DNA of 20,019 nt from Chloroflexota bacterium (lineage in GTDB: Bacteria > Chloroflexota > Anaerolineae > Anaerolineales > UBA11657). The stretch lies in NCBI GenBank assembly GCA_003670425.1, contig QWRL01000022.1, positions 1-20,019 of the forward strand. Reading direction: 5' to 3'. Shown piece after piece: positions 6,277 through 13,785 of this stretch (positions are counted from its first letter, which is position 1; each line of letters starts with the position of its first letter). Below the pieces are notes generated by a model, which did not search any database, was not told the DNA's origin, and saw only the letters and a program-made list of their open reading frames with translations. Both the position numbers and the translations under genes were made by a program.

Positions 6277-7514
6277 ATCTCTGGCAGGGTGCTGTTACCG
6301 CGCTGGATAGTTTGCGCGCCAACAAGCTGCGCTCGGCGCTGACGGTGCTGGGAATTGTGATCGGGGTGGCAGCTGTTATCTCACTCGTATCAATCGGGCG
6401 TGGTGCGCGCGCCTTTATTACTTCGCAAATTCAGAGCATGGGCACCAATCTGGTTTTTGTGCGGCCCGGCAGTGCGCAGCAAGGCGGCGTTGGCGGTGCG
6501 GCGGGCAGTGCGCCGACGCTAACGGAGGAAGATGCGGCGGCGCTGTCCGGCCTTGCGGCGGTGACGGGAATTGCGCCGGAGATAACCGGCCGGGCGCAGC
6601 TGGCCTACCTGGGCCATAACATGAATACGCGCGCGGTGGGCGTCACGGCGGACTATTTGGTGGTGCGCAACATGATTATGGCGGATGGCGAATTTGTCTC
6701 GGACGCAAATGTGGTCGCGCACTCTTCTGTGGTGGTGCTGGGGAGCGCCGTTGCAAACACATTGTTTGGCGGTGCGGGCGGGTCTGTGGGCCAAACGGTG
6801 CGGGTGAACGGCCAGCCGTACCGCGTGGTTGGTGTGCTGGCAAGCAAGGGCGGCAGCGGCTTCGGAAATCAGGATGACCAGGTGTTGGTGCCGCTCTCCG
6901 CGGCACAATCGCGTTTGCTGGGCGGCGCTCGTTTTCGCGGGGCGAATGTGGTTGGCACAATCAATGTGCAAATTTCCAGCGCCGATGAAGTGCCGGCGGC
7001 AATCATCAGCATTACGGAAACGCTGCGTGCCCGCCATGGCACGGCGGAGGGCAGTGATGATTTCATTGTGCAGAATCAGCAAGACACGCTGGCCACCATC
7101 ACCCAGGTGACAAATGTGCTGACGATTTTTCTGAGCGGCATCGCTGCAATTTCGCTGCTGGTGGGCGGCATCGGAATCATGAACATCATGCTGGTTTCGG
7201 TCACCGAGCGCACGCGCGAGATCGGCATACGCAAAGCGGTGGGTGCGCGCGGCCGTGACATCCTTTATCAGTTTTTGGTGGAGGCGGCTGTGCTGAGCCT
7301 GCTGGGCGGATTGATTGGTGTGGCTCTGGGCTGGGCGATTGCGCAGCTGGTTGGGCGGGTGCAGTTGGGCGGGTCGGCGATTGTGCCGGTGGTGGGATTG
7401 GATGCGGTGCTGCTGGCTGCGGGCTTCTCCACTGCGATAGGTTTGTTTTTTGGCATTTACCCGGCTAGCCGGGCGGCAAACCTGGAGCCGGTGGACGCGC
7501 TGCGCTACGAGTAA
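6273..7514 (+). CDS. ABC exporter permease, MacB/FtsX type
   Basis: Inner-membrane half of the exporter that transmits ATP-driven motion to a large periplasmic domain. Topology reads as one N-terminal span (about 21-43, TVLGIVIGVAAVISLVSIG), a MacB_PCD-type extracytoplasmic domain (about 45-275), then three C-terminal spans (about 285-310, 335-360, 378-400), the classic FtsX arrangement. The conserved cytoplasmic coupling segment VTERTREIGIRKAVGARG follows the second span, as in MacB and LolC/E. At 413 residues it is normal for a separate permease; MacB itself is a fusion with its ATPase. GTG start inside the end of the ATPase gene. It is the last gene of the cluster. The next 138 bp carry a weak T-rich stretch (7594-7605) and the promoter of the following gene, with no clear terminator. 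Confidence 0.92.
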   Translation: MNLWQGAVTALDSLRANKLRSALTVLGIVIGVAAVISLVSIGRGARAFITSQIQSMGTNLVFVRPGSAQQGGVGGAAGSAPTLTEEDAAALSGLAAVTGIAPEITGRAQLAYLGHNMNTRAVGVTADYLVVRNMIMADGEFVSDANVVAHSSVVVLGSAVANTLFGGAGGSVGQTVRVNGQPYRVVGVLASKGGSGFGNQDDQVLVPLSAAQSRLLGGARFRGANVVGTINVQISSADEVPAAIISITETLRARHGTAEGSDDFIVQNQQDTLATITQVTNVLTIFLSGIAAISLLVGGIGIMNIMLVSVTERTREIGIRKAVGARGRDILYQFLVEAAVLSLLGGLIGVALGWAIAQLVGRVQLGGSAIVPVVGLDAVLLAAGFSTAIGLFFGIYPASRAANLEPVDALRYE

Positions 7515-7633
7515 GCGCCGCCGCGCCCAATCGCATCGCCAGCGGTTCGGGCAGCCGCCGTGCAGCATACCGGCACCGGATCACAACTCCGCAATTTATA
7601 TTTTTCCAGCCAGTGACTGCGGATCGCGGATAA

Positions 7634-7639
7634 TACACT
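7634..7639 (+). promoter_or_regulatory. Candidate -10 box (TACACT) of the homocysteine methyltransferase-family gene
   Basis: The hexamer ends 13 nt before the ATG at 7653, and no Shine-Dalgarno sequence lies between them. Transcription from it would give a leader of only about 7 nt. GTGACT at 7613-7618 is a possible but poorly spaced (15 bp) -35. Confidence 0.35.
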
Positions 7640-7652
7640 CTGTGGCGCAGCA

Positions 7653-8633
7653 ATGACGCAGCACTCCAGCGCATACGCCGCGCTGCACACGCGCCTCGCG
7701 GCGGGCGAGGTGCTGGTGCTGGATGGTGGCACGGGCACAGAGCTGCAGCGGCGCGGGGTTGCCATGGATCCGGCCGCGTGGTGCGGCCCGGCCACACTGG
7801 GCAACGACCAGTTACTGACGCAAATTCACCTTGACTACATCAATGCCGGAGCAGATGTGATCACAGCCAATACCTTTGCGGCGGGGCGGGTGATGCTGGC
7901 TGCCGCGGGCTACGCAAGCCAGGTGGAAGAGATTAACCAGCGGGCGGTGGCAGCAGCGCTCAAAGCCCGCGCGCAAGCTGCAGCCAACGGCCGGCACGTG
8001 GCGGTGGCGGGATCAATCTCGCACATGGTGCCGGTGGAAGCGGGCACCGCCCACATTGATCCGCGGCTTGTGCCGCCCGATGCGCAGTTTTCAGAATCTG
8101 TATATGAGCAGGCGCAGCATTTGCGCCGCGCCGGCGTTGACCACCTGATGCTTGAGATGATGTACCACCCGGGCCGGATTGCGCTGGTGCTGCAGGCAGT
8201 GGCCACATGCGGCCTGCCGGTTTGGTTTGGCTTGAGTGCGCGGCGCGGCAAAGACGGCAGCGTGGTGAGTTTCCATCATCTTGACGAAATTGCGCTGGCC
8301 GAAATCGTCGCGCTTATTCCGGCGACTGGCATTGATGCGGCTGGTGTGATGCATAGCGGAGCGGAACTTGTGGGCGATGCGTTGAACTTGATCCGCACGC
8401 ACTTCAAGGGGGCGCTGACCGCCTATCCGGATTCTGGTTACTTTGAGATGCCGGATTGGAAGTTTGTGGATGTGGTGGAGCCGGCGCGTCTGGAGCAGTT
8501 TTATGCGCAGTGGTTGGCGGCGGGTGCGCAGGTGATTGGCGGGTGCTGCGGCCTTGGCGTTGCGCATATTGAAGCTGCGGCGCGGGCGCGCGCTGCGGCG
8601 CTGAAGACTGCAGCAACCACCAAAAAAATCTAG
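7653..8633 (+). CDS. Homocysteine S-methyltransferase family protein with altered zinc ligand
   Basis: Family members move a methyl group from betaine, S-methylmethionine or another donor to homocysteine in the cytoplasm, using a zinc held by three Cys. Seen: the barrel opening LDGGTGTELQRRG (23-35), TANTF (71-75), Glu169 in LMLEMM and the C-terminal GGCCG (Cys298, Cys299), all family hallmarks. The usual first zinc ligand lies in a G-[IV]-N-C motif. Here the corresponding segment is GVMHS, placing His234 where Cys is expected. At 326 residues it is full length and otherwise intact. Zinc could be held by His plus two Cys, or the reaction may differ, so I do not assign mmuM or bhmT. It stands alone: promoter directly upstream, and a convergent gene starting 58 bp after its stop. 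The C-terminus ends in a short Ala/Lys-rich tail. Confidence 0.82.
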   Translation: MTQHSSAYAALHTRLAAGEVLVLDGGTGTELQRRGVAMDPAAWCGPATLGNDQLLTQIHLDYINAGADVITANTFAAGRVMLAAAGYASQVEEINQRAVAAALKARAQAAANGRHVAVAGSISHMVPVEAGTAHIDPRLVPPDAQFSESVYEQAQHLRRAGVDHLMLEMMYHPGRIALVLQAVATCGLPVWFGLSARRGKDGSVVSFHHLDEIALAEIVALIPATGIDAAGVMHSGAELVGDALNLIRTHFKGALTAYPDSGYFEMPDWKFVDVVEPARLEQFYAQWLAAGAQVIGGCCGLGVAHIEAAARARAAALKTAATTKKI

Positions 8634-8660
8634 CCTGAAACGCGAAGCTTGCTGCCGCGC

Positions 8661-8686
8661 TTGCCGGCTGGTTGTGGTCCCGGCAA
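8661..8686. terminator. Stem-loop between convergent genes, possible bidirectional terminator
   Basis: TTGCCGG (8661-8667) and CCGGCAA (8680-8686) are exact complements around a 12-nt loop. They sit centrally in the 58-bp gap between two converging stop codons. No T-run follows on either strand, so this is not a canonical Rho-independent terminator. Position is the main support. Confidence 0.35.
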
Positions 8687-8691
8687 AGATG

Positions 8692-10611
8692 CTAAGGCGT
8701 TACCGTTACGCGGCCGATGCAAACTGTGGTGGCAGCAGCGCAGCCGGATGGAGCCAGCAGCTTTAGGCGCGCACTGGTTTGCGAATCATAGATGCCGGCT
8801 AGGAGCAAATACTGCCCCGGGGTTAAGTCTGCAGGCAGCAACAACGCATGCCGGTCCAGTACAGCGTGTTGCAGCGGCCACTGATTGAGCGGCAGAAATC
8901 CATCGGCCAGCTCGTGGTCGCTTTGTGCGCCGGGCGGCGCATCCAAAAAACTCAAATGCACGAAGACCCGGTCGAAGCCGGTGACCGTTCCGTTTGTCCC
9001 CCACAGCAAATTTAGGTAGAGCACCGCGCCGCGCTGGATTGAGGCGGGTGGCGTGGTGTACTTCACAGAGACGTTTTGTTCGAGGAGTGCCTGCTCCGGC
9101 CAGGATTGCGGCGCAGGTTCGGCGCGCACGAACAACGCCAATTGCGTATTGCCGTACCAGCGCTCAAATGCCAGCGCCGCATTGCGGTTCAGCCAGGCAT
9201 TCAGCGGAACTTCGCGGGCGTGCACATCCGCCAGATAATTGACAACCCACACTCTTGGATGCGCAGCAAAGATCTCGGCGAGGGAATCAGGTCCGCTGGT
9301 GAAGTTTTCGGGGCCGCGGTAAAACTTGAGTGTGCCGGGCGCATAGCTGGCAAAGTAGCCCGCCTGCCAGACATACGGCGCAAGCACCGCATCGTCCGGC
9401 TTGGCCAGCAGCTGCACTTGCTTCACAAGCGGCCGGTAATCTTCATTTACATCTGCGGGCTGCGAAAACGGCGCCAGCGTGGCGGGCAGCAGGGTTGCGC
9501 TAATAGCAACCAGTGCGGCCATGCCAGCCCAGCGCCAAGCCTGCGTTAAGCGCTGCAAGCCGGCAGCGGCAAGCAGGCACAAGCCGGGCACGGCCGTAAA
9601 TCCCAGGCGCGTACCGCGGGCAACCGCTTCGCCGGGGGTGTAGCGCACCAGCAATATCAATGCAATCGCGCCGCAGATTCCCACGGCAAGCAACAGCGCT
9701 TCTGCGCGCTTGCGATTGAGCAGCGTTGCGAGCCCGACCATTGCAACAAAAATATATAAGGCGGTGGCCACGGGTGCGGTCGGCAGGCCAGCGGAAATGT
9801 AACCCGTGATCAGAGGCTGAATGGCAGCGGATGCCGGCCAGCCAAGCTGCAATTGCGAGGCCCCACCCAGCCTTGCAGATTGCAGCGCCAGCAACTGGGA
9901 GCGCGCAAAAAATATCCAGGGTGCAACCAAGATCATGACTGCGGCGGCGGCCGGCAGCCACTGGCGCAGTGCTGCGCGCCGCAGCGCAACTATGGTGACA
10001 ATCTGCGCCGCCGGCACAACGGCAAAGGCGTAGTGCGTGCACAGGCCCAAGGCCACGCTGCCCACATTCAGCAGCCACCACCAGCGGGACGCCGCCGGGC
10101 TGGCTGTCAGCCGCAAAAATGCGTACAGCGAAATTGCCGCCAACAAGATGCCCAGGCTATACATGCGCGTTTCGCGCGCGTAGTACATGCAGTATGGTGA
10201 AGCGATGCTGAGCGCAGCCGCAATTAGCGCGCCGGCATGGCCGGTGAGGCGCCGGCCGGCCGCATAAAGTGTTGCCACACCCAACACGCTCGTCAGCACA
10301 GACAGGCTGCGCACGCTGAAGGGCGCCGCGCCGATAAGCTTGATCCAGGCGCTCAGCAGTAAAAAATATACGGGCGGGTGCACATCAGCGGCCGTCGTGC
10401 GCAGCAAAGCCAGCGGGGCCAGGCGCGCCACATAAATGCTGAAGCCTTCGTCCCACCACAAGGGGCGCAGATCAAGCTGGTGCACAAACAAGGCGCTGGC
10501 AAGCAGGCACAGCAACGCGCCTGTGCTGTAATGCAGCCCGCGCTTGGATGCGCGGTGGGTTGGGCCGGCTGGTTGGGCGGTTGCGAGCGTGGCAGGCATG
10601 TGGCGCTGCAA
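8692..10611 (-). CDS. Multi-pass membrane glycosyltransferase, family 39 / ArnT-PMT-like (GT-C fold)
   Basis: Likely transfers a sugar from a polyprenyl-phosphate donor to an acceptor on the outer face of the membrane. Seen: a first helix (about 30-46), then a loop with LWWDEGFSIY (51-60) whose Asp-Glu pair matches the catalytic acid site of GT39-like enzymes. Next come ADVHPPVYFLLL and YCMYYARETRMYSL, both typical of this group, then about ten hydrophobic helices up to residue 390. The last ~250 residues are a soluble, outward-facing domain with beta-rich sequence. Start is uncertain: TTG at 10611, or ATG at 10599 (12 bp inside, 635 residues). Neither has a Shine-Dalgarno sequence. GATAAT on the minus strand (10641-10636) is a candidate -10 box. 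It may use the polyprenyl-linked sugar made by the Alg5-like enzyme at the left edge; this is inference only. Confidence 0.85.
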   Translation of the reverse strand: MQRHMPATLATAQPAGPTHRASKRGLHYSTGALLCLLASALFVHQLDLRPLWWDEGFSIYVARLAPLALLRTTAADVHPPVYFLLLSAWIKLIGAAPFSVRSLSVLTSVLGVATLYAAGRRLTGHAGALIAAALSIASPYCMYYARETRMYSLGILLAAISLYAFLRLTASPAASRWWWLLNVGSVALGLCTHYAFAVVPAAQIVTIVALRRAALRQWLPAAAAVMILVAPWIFFARSQLLALQSARLGGASQLQLGWPASAAIQPLITGYISAGLPTAPVATALYIFVAMVGLATLLNRKRAEALLLAVGICGAIALILLVRYTPGEAVARGTRLGFTAVPGLCLLAAAGLQRLTQAWRWAGMAALVAISATLLPATLAPFSQPADVNEDYRPLVKQVQLLAKPDDAVLAPYVWQAGYFASYAPGTLKFYRGPENFTSGPDSLAEIFAAHPRVWVVNYLADVHAREVPLNAWLNRNAALAFERWYGNTQLALFVRAEPAPQSWPEQALLEQNVSVKYTTPPASIQRGAVLYLNLLWGTNGTVTGFDRVFVHLSFLDAPPGAQSDHELADGFLPLNQWPLQHAVLDRHALLLPADLTPGQYLLLAGIYDSQTSARLKLLAPSGCAAATTVCIGRVTVTP

Positions 10612-10640
10612 TCAAGTGATGATTGCGCTGCGCATATTAT

Positions 10641-10659
10641 CGGCCACGCGCTGTGGCCG
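10641..10659. promoter_or_regulatory. 19-bp palindrome in the divergent GT39/gatC control region
   Basis: CGGCCAC (10641-10647) and GTGGCCG (10653-10659) are exact complements around a 5-bp centre. The left edge touches the minus-strand GATAAT box, so a bound protein would cover the -10/-35 spacer of the glycosyltransferase promoter. A second small inverted repeat, GGCGC-AA-GCGCC, follows at 10664-10675. Arms of 7 bp arise by chance several times in 20 kb; the promoter position is what makes this worth listing. Confidence 0.35.
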
Positions 10660-10724
10660 CTTCGGCGCAAGCGCCACGGCTGCGCGGCGGCGGATGCAGT
10701 GGAAGCAGCTGCCCCGCCCACGGG

Positions 10725-10730
10725 TACAAT
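10725..10730 (+). promoter_or_regulatory. Candidate -10 box (TACAAT) of the gat operon
   Basis: TACAAT ends 11 nt before the gatC ATG. The intervening bases hold no Shine-Dalgarno sequence, so a transcript from here would be nearly leaderless. No -35 match is seen 16-18 bp upstream. Confidence 0.4.
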
Positions 10731-10741
10731 CTATCTTCGCC

Positions 10742-11029
10742 ATGGCAATTTCCAAAACCGAAGTGCAGCATATTGCGGAGCTGGCCCGATTGCAGCTCAG
10801 CGAGGCGGAGCTGGCAGAGTACGCAGTGCAGCTCTCGGCGGTGCTGGAATATGCGGCTAGCCTGAACGCGCTGGATCTGGCGGGAGTGCCGCCCACTGCA
10901 AGCGTGCAGGCGCTGCACACCGTACTGCGCGCCGATGTGGTGCGGCCGCCGATGGAACGCGATGTGCTGCTTGCAAATGCGGCCGAGACCGCGGCCGGGT
11001 GCTTCCGCGTGCCGCCCGCGCAGGAATAG
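10742..11029 (+). CDS. gatC: Asp-tRNA(Asn)/Glu-tRNA(Gln) amidotransferase subunit C
   Basis: Small scaffold subunit that wraps around GatA and GatB in the complex turning misacylated Glu-tRNA(Gln) and Asp-tRNA(Asn) into the correct amide forms. The 95-residue length is normal. The N-terminal helical motif ISKTEVQHIAELARLQLSE and the following 'YAVQLSAVLEYAASLNALDL.GVPP' are family hallmarks, as is the C-terminal 'LRADVVRPPM.RD..LANA' stretch. ATG at 10742 begins exactly where family alignments begin. The open frame continues upstream to 10544, but that part runs through the control region and the divergent gene. No Shine-Dalgarno sequence is present. The gatA start follows 9 bp after the stop, so the two are co-transcribed. 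Confidence 0.93.
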   Translation: MAISKTEVQHIAELARLQLSEAELAEYAVQLSAVLEYAASLNALDLAGVPPTASVQALHTVLRADVVRPPMERDVLLANAAETAAGCFRVPPAQE

Positions 11030-11038
11030 GGCAGCGGC

Positions 11039-12517
11039 ATGGAGTTGACCGCCCTTTCCTTAAGTGCTGCGGCTGCTTTGCTGCGCGCTGGCGAAGTGAG
11101 CAGCGTGCAGCTGACCGAGGCTGCCCTGCAGCGCACCGCTGCCGCAGACGGAAAGCTGCACGCCTTTTTGCACGTGGATGCAGCCGGGGCAATGCTGCAA
11201 GCACGCGCAGCGGATGCCAGCTTTGCGGCATGGCGCAAAGACCCGGCCGGCGCGCAGCCCGCTGCCGTTGCCGGGCTGCCGCTCGCCATTAAGGACGTGT
11301 TGTGTGTGGCGGGCTTGCCGGCCACTGCCGGGTCGCGCATCCTGCAGGGTTTCATTGCACCGTATGACGCCACAGCCATCAGCCGGCTGCGCGCAGCGGG
11401 CGCCGTGTTCACCGGCAAGACCAACACGGATGAATTTGCGATGGGATCGTCAACGGAGAACTCGGGCTATGGGCCCACGCGCAACCCGTTTGATTTGGCG
11501 CGCGTGCCGGGCGGGTCTTCCGGGGGCAGTGCGGCGGCGGTGGCGGCGCGCATGGCGTATGGCGCGCTGGGCAGTGACACCGGCGGCAGCGTGCGCCAGC
11601 CGGCAGCGCTGTGCGGCCTGGTGGGACTCAAGCCAACTTATGGGCGTGTGTCGCGCTATGGCTTGATTGCATACGGTTCGTCGCTGGATCAGGTGGGGCC
11701 GCTGGCGCGCAGCGTGGCCGATGTTGCGCTGCTGCTGGGCGCAATTGCCGGGCACGATCCGCTCGACTCCACCAGCCTCAACGAGCCGGTGCCGGATTAC
11801 GCAGCCGCGCTGCAGGCAAGTTCGCTAAGCGGGTTGCGCGTGGGCGTGCCCGCAGAATATTTTGCTGCCGGTATGCAGCCGGAGGTGGAGCAGGCGGTGC
11901 GCGCAGCAATCGAGCAGCTGCGGGCGCTGGGTGCGCTGCCGCGCCCCGTAACGCTGCCGCACACGGCGCAGGCCCTGCCCACATACTACATGATTGCGCC
12001 AGCGGAGGCATCCGCAAACCTGGCGCGCTTTGATGGCGTGCGCTACGGGCCGCGCGTGGCGGGCGGCAGCTTGTGGGAGCAGGTGCGCGCCACACGCGGC
12101 GCGGGCTTTGGCGCGGAGGCAAAGCGCCGCATCATGCTTGGCACCTACGCCCTCTCCGCCGGATACTACGATGCCTTTTACGTGCGCGCGCAGCAGGCGC
12201 GCACGCTGATCAAACGCGATTTTGAATCTGTGTTCAAGGATGTGGACGTGCTGGCCTGTGCAACCACGCCCACTACGGCGTTTAAGCTTGGTGAGAAGGT
12301 GGATGATCCGCTTACAATGTACCTGAGCGATGTATTTACGCTGGCAGTAAATCTGGCCGGCTTGCCGGCGATTTCGCTGCCGTGCGGGCTGGATGCCGGC
12401 GGGCTGCCCATCGGGCTGCAGCTGATTGGCCCGGCGTTGAGCGAGGTGCGCCTCTTGCAGGTGGCACAGGCTTACGAGCAGGCAGCCGGCTGGCAGGCGC
12501 CGCAGCTGGCGGTATAA
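11039..12517 (+). CDS. gatA: Asp-tRNA(Asn)/Glu-tRNA(Gln) amidotransferase subunit A
   Basis: Amidase subunit: hydrolyses glutamine and passes the ammonia to GatB. The Ser-cisSer-Lys triad of the amidase-signature family is intact: Lys85 in LAIKDVL, cis-Ser160 in the glycine-rich PGGSSGGSAAAV segment, and nucleophile Ser184 in SDTGGSVRQPA. The 492-residue length is usual. NTDEFAMGSSTENSGYGPTRNP (split around 129-150) is the GatA-specific stretch that separates it from general amidases. ATG at 11039 is preceded by a weak purine run and lies 9 bp after gatC. gatB is not next but 3.6 kb downstream on the same strand. Confidence 0.96.
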   Translation: MELTALSLSAAAALLRAGEVSSVQLTEAALQRTAAADGKLHAFLHVDAAGAMLQARAADASFAAWRKDPAGAQPAAVAGLPLAIKDVLCVAGLPATAGSRILQGFIAPYDATAISRLRAAGAVFTGKTNTDEFAMGSSTENSGYGPTRNPFDLARVPGGSSGGSAAAVAARMAYGALGSDTGGSVRQPAALCGLVGLKPTYGRVSRYGLIAYGSSLDQVGPLARSVADVALLLGAIAGHDPLDSTSLNEPVPDYAAALQASSLSGLRVGVPAEYFAAGMQPEVEQAVRAAIEQLRALGALPRPVTLPHTAQALPTYYMIAPAEASANLARFDGVRYGPRVAGGSLWEQVRATRGAGFGAEAKRRIMLGTYALSAGYYDAFYVRAQQARTLIKRDFESVFKDVDVLACATTPTTAFKLGEKVDDPLTMYLSDVFTLAVNLAGLPAISLPCGLDAGGLPIGLQLIGPALSEVRLLQVAQAYEQAAGWQAPQLAV

Positions 12518-12539
12518 GTAAAAAGGGAGAATGTTGTAA

Positions 12540-13529
12540 ATGAAAGTTATTGTTCCGATGGCGGGCTACGGCACGCGCCTGCGGCCGCATACCTTTAGCA
12601 AACCCAAGCCGCTGATCAATGTGGCGGGCAAGCCGGTGTTGGGGCATGTGCTCGACATGCTGTCCGGTGTGGCGGTAGAGGAGTACATCTTTATCACCGG
12701 CTATCTTGGCGAGCAGATTGAGCAGTATGTGGGTGCGCAATATCCCGGCCTGCATGCCAGCTTCTTTGAGCAGAAGGAGCTGAACGGCCAGTCCCCGGCG
12801 GTGCATCTGGGCAAGGAGCGCGTGGACGGGCCGCTGCTGATTGTGTTTGTGGATACGATTATTGAAACGGACTTGAGCCAGCTGGCGCATGAGAAGGCCG
12901 ATGCCGTGGCGTGGGTGAAGCGCGTGGCAGATCCGCGGCGCTTTGGCGTGGCGGAGCTGGCAGCAGACGGCAGAGTGCGGCGCCTGGTGGAAAAACCCAA
13001 GAGCATGGAAAACAACCTGGCGGTGGTGGGCTTTTACTATTTGAAGGACGGGCCGCGCTTGATGGATGCAATTGAACGCCAGCTGCGCGCGGGCATTCAA
13101 ACCGCCAATGAATACTTTTTGGCGGACGCCATGCAGCTGCTGCTGGCGGACGGGCTGCACATGCGCGTGCAGGAGGTGGAGGTTTGGGAGGACTGCGGCA
13201 AGCCGGAGACGGTGCTGCACACCAACCGCTACCTGCTCGAGAACGGCCATGACAATAGTTCCGTCAACACGCAGCCGGATGTGATTGTGGTGCCGCCGGT
13301 GAACATTCACCCCGACGCACAAATTCACAATTCCATCATCGGGCCGCATGTGACGATTGGCGCCGGCTGTACGATTGAGTCCTCGATTGTGCGCGACTCG
13401 ATTGTGGAAGAGGAGGCGCAGATCATCAATGCCAATCTGGCTGGTTCGCTGGTGGGCCGCGGCGCGCGCGTGAGCGGGCGGGCGCGGCGTTTTAATGTTG
13501 GTGATTTTTCCGAGGTTGGTTTTGAGTGA
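12540..13529 (+). CDS. Sugar-1-phosphate nucleotidyltransferase with C-terminal hexapeptide repeats
   Basis: Joins a nucleoside triphosphate to a sugar 1-phosphate to give an NDP-sugar for glycan synthesis. Residues 1-25 hold the nucleotide-binding signature (VPMAGYGTRLRP, then KPKPL). FVDTIIETD (103-111) supplies the metal-binding Asp105, EKPKS (151-155) and WEDCGKPET (216-224) the sugar-site segments. Residues about 255-329 are left-handed beta-helix hexapeptides (INxSIIGPHVTIGAG, SSIVRDSIVEE), usual in long RmlA-like and GlmU-like enzymes. The 329-residue length suits that class. The specific sugar (Glc or another) and nucleotide (dTTP or UTP) are not readable. AGGGAGA is 9 nt before ATG 12540. 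It is within the gat operon and could supply the glycosyltransferases elsewhere in the window. Confidence 0.87.
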   Translation: MKVIVPMAGYGTRLRPHTFSKPKPLINVAGKPVLGHVLDMLSGVAVEEYIFITGYLGEQIEQYVGAQYPGLHASFFEQKELNGQSPAVHLGKERVDGPLLIVFVDTIIETDLSQLAHEKADAVAWVKRVADPRRFGVAELAADGRVRRLVEKPKSMENNLAVVGFYYLKDGPRLMDAIERQLRAGIQTANEYFLADAMQLLLADGLHMRVQEVEVWEDCGKPETVLHTNRYLLENGHDNSSVNTQPDVIVVPPVNIHPDAQIHNSIIGPHVTIGAGCTIESSIVRDSIVEEEAQIINANLAGSLVGRGARVSGRARRFNVGDFSEVGFE

Positions 13530-13743
13530 AGTGCGCGTGCACTGCGCGGGCGGCGATGGATATCCGCAGCAGCCGCGCGTGTTTGAGTTGCTCGGCGTGC
13601 GCTACAGCGTGGCGCAGGTGCTGCAAGAGTGGCGCCTGCCGGATAGCGTTGGCTATCGCGTAAGCACGGCGGACGGCGCGCAGTACGAGCTGGTGTACCG
13701 GCCGGCGCGCGAAGTGTGGGAAGTGCATGCGCTGGTGGATTGA
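13522..13743 (+). CDS. Small unrecognised protein, 73 residues
   Basis: No confident family. The sequence has a strand-rich pattern: PRVFELLGVRYSVAQVLQEW (19-38), then GYRVSTADGAQYELVYRP and EVWEVHALVD. The 'F...G.RY.V..VL..W' followed by 'G..YEL.Y.....W' recalls small DUF6504-like proteins, from memory and unverified. Start is uncertain. TTG at 13522 overlaps the end of the nucleotidyltransferase by 8 bp and has CGAGG (13511-13515) 6 nt before it. GTG at 13531 and ATG at 13495 also fit. It ends 42 bp before ald. Conserved hydrophobic and aromatic spacing, and tight packing in the operon, argue that it is real. Confidence 0.6.
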   Translation: MSEVRVHCAGGDGYPQQPRVFELLGVRYSVAQVLQEWRLPDSVGYRVSTADGAQYELVYRPAREVWEVHALVD

Positions 13744-13785
13744 AGCGCACAGCGTTTTGAGCCGAAAAAAAACGATGGAGACAGC

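Noticed and set aside
12336..13349. 337-codon minus-strand open frame
   Set aside because: Opposite the gatA end and the nucleotidyltransferase. It is a His/Arg/Gln-rich shadow.
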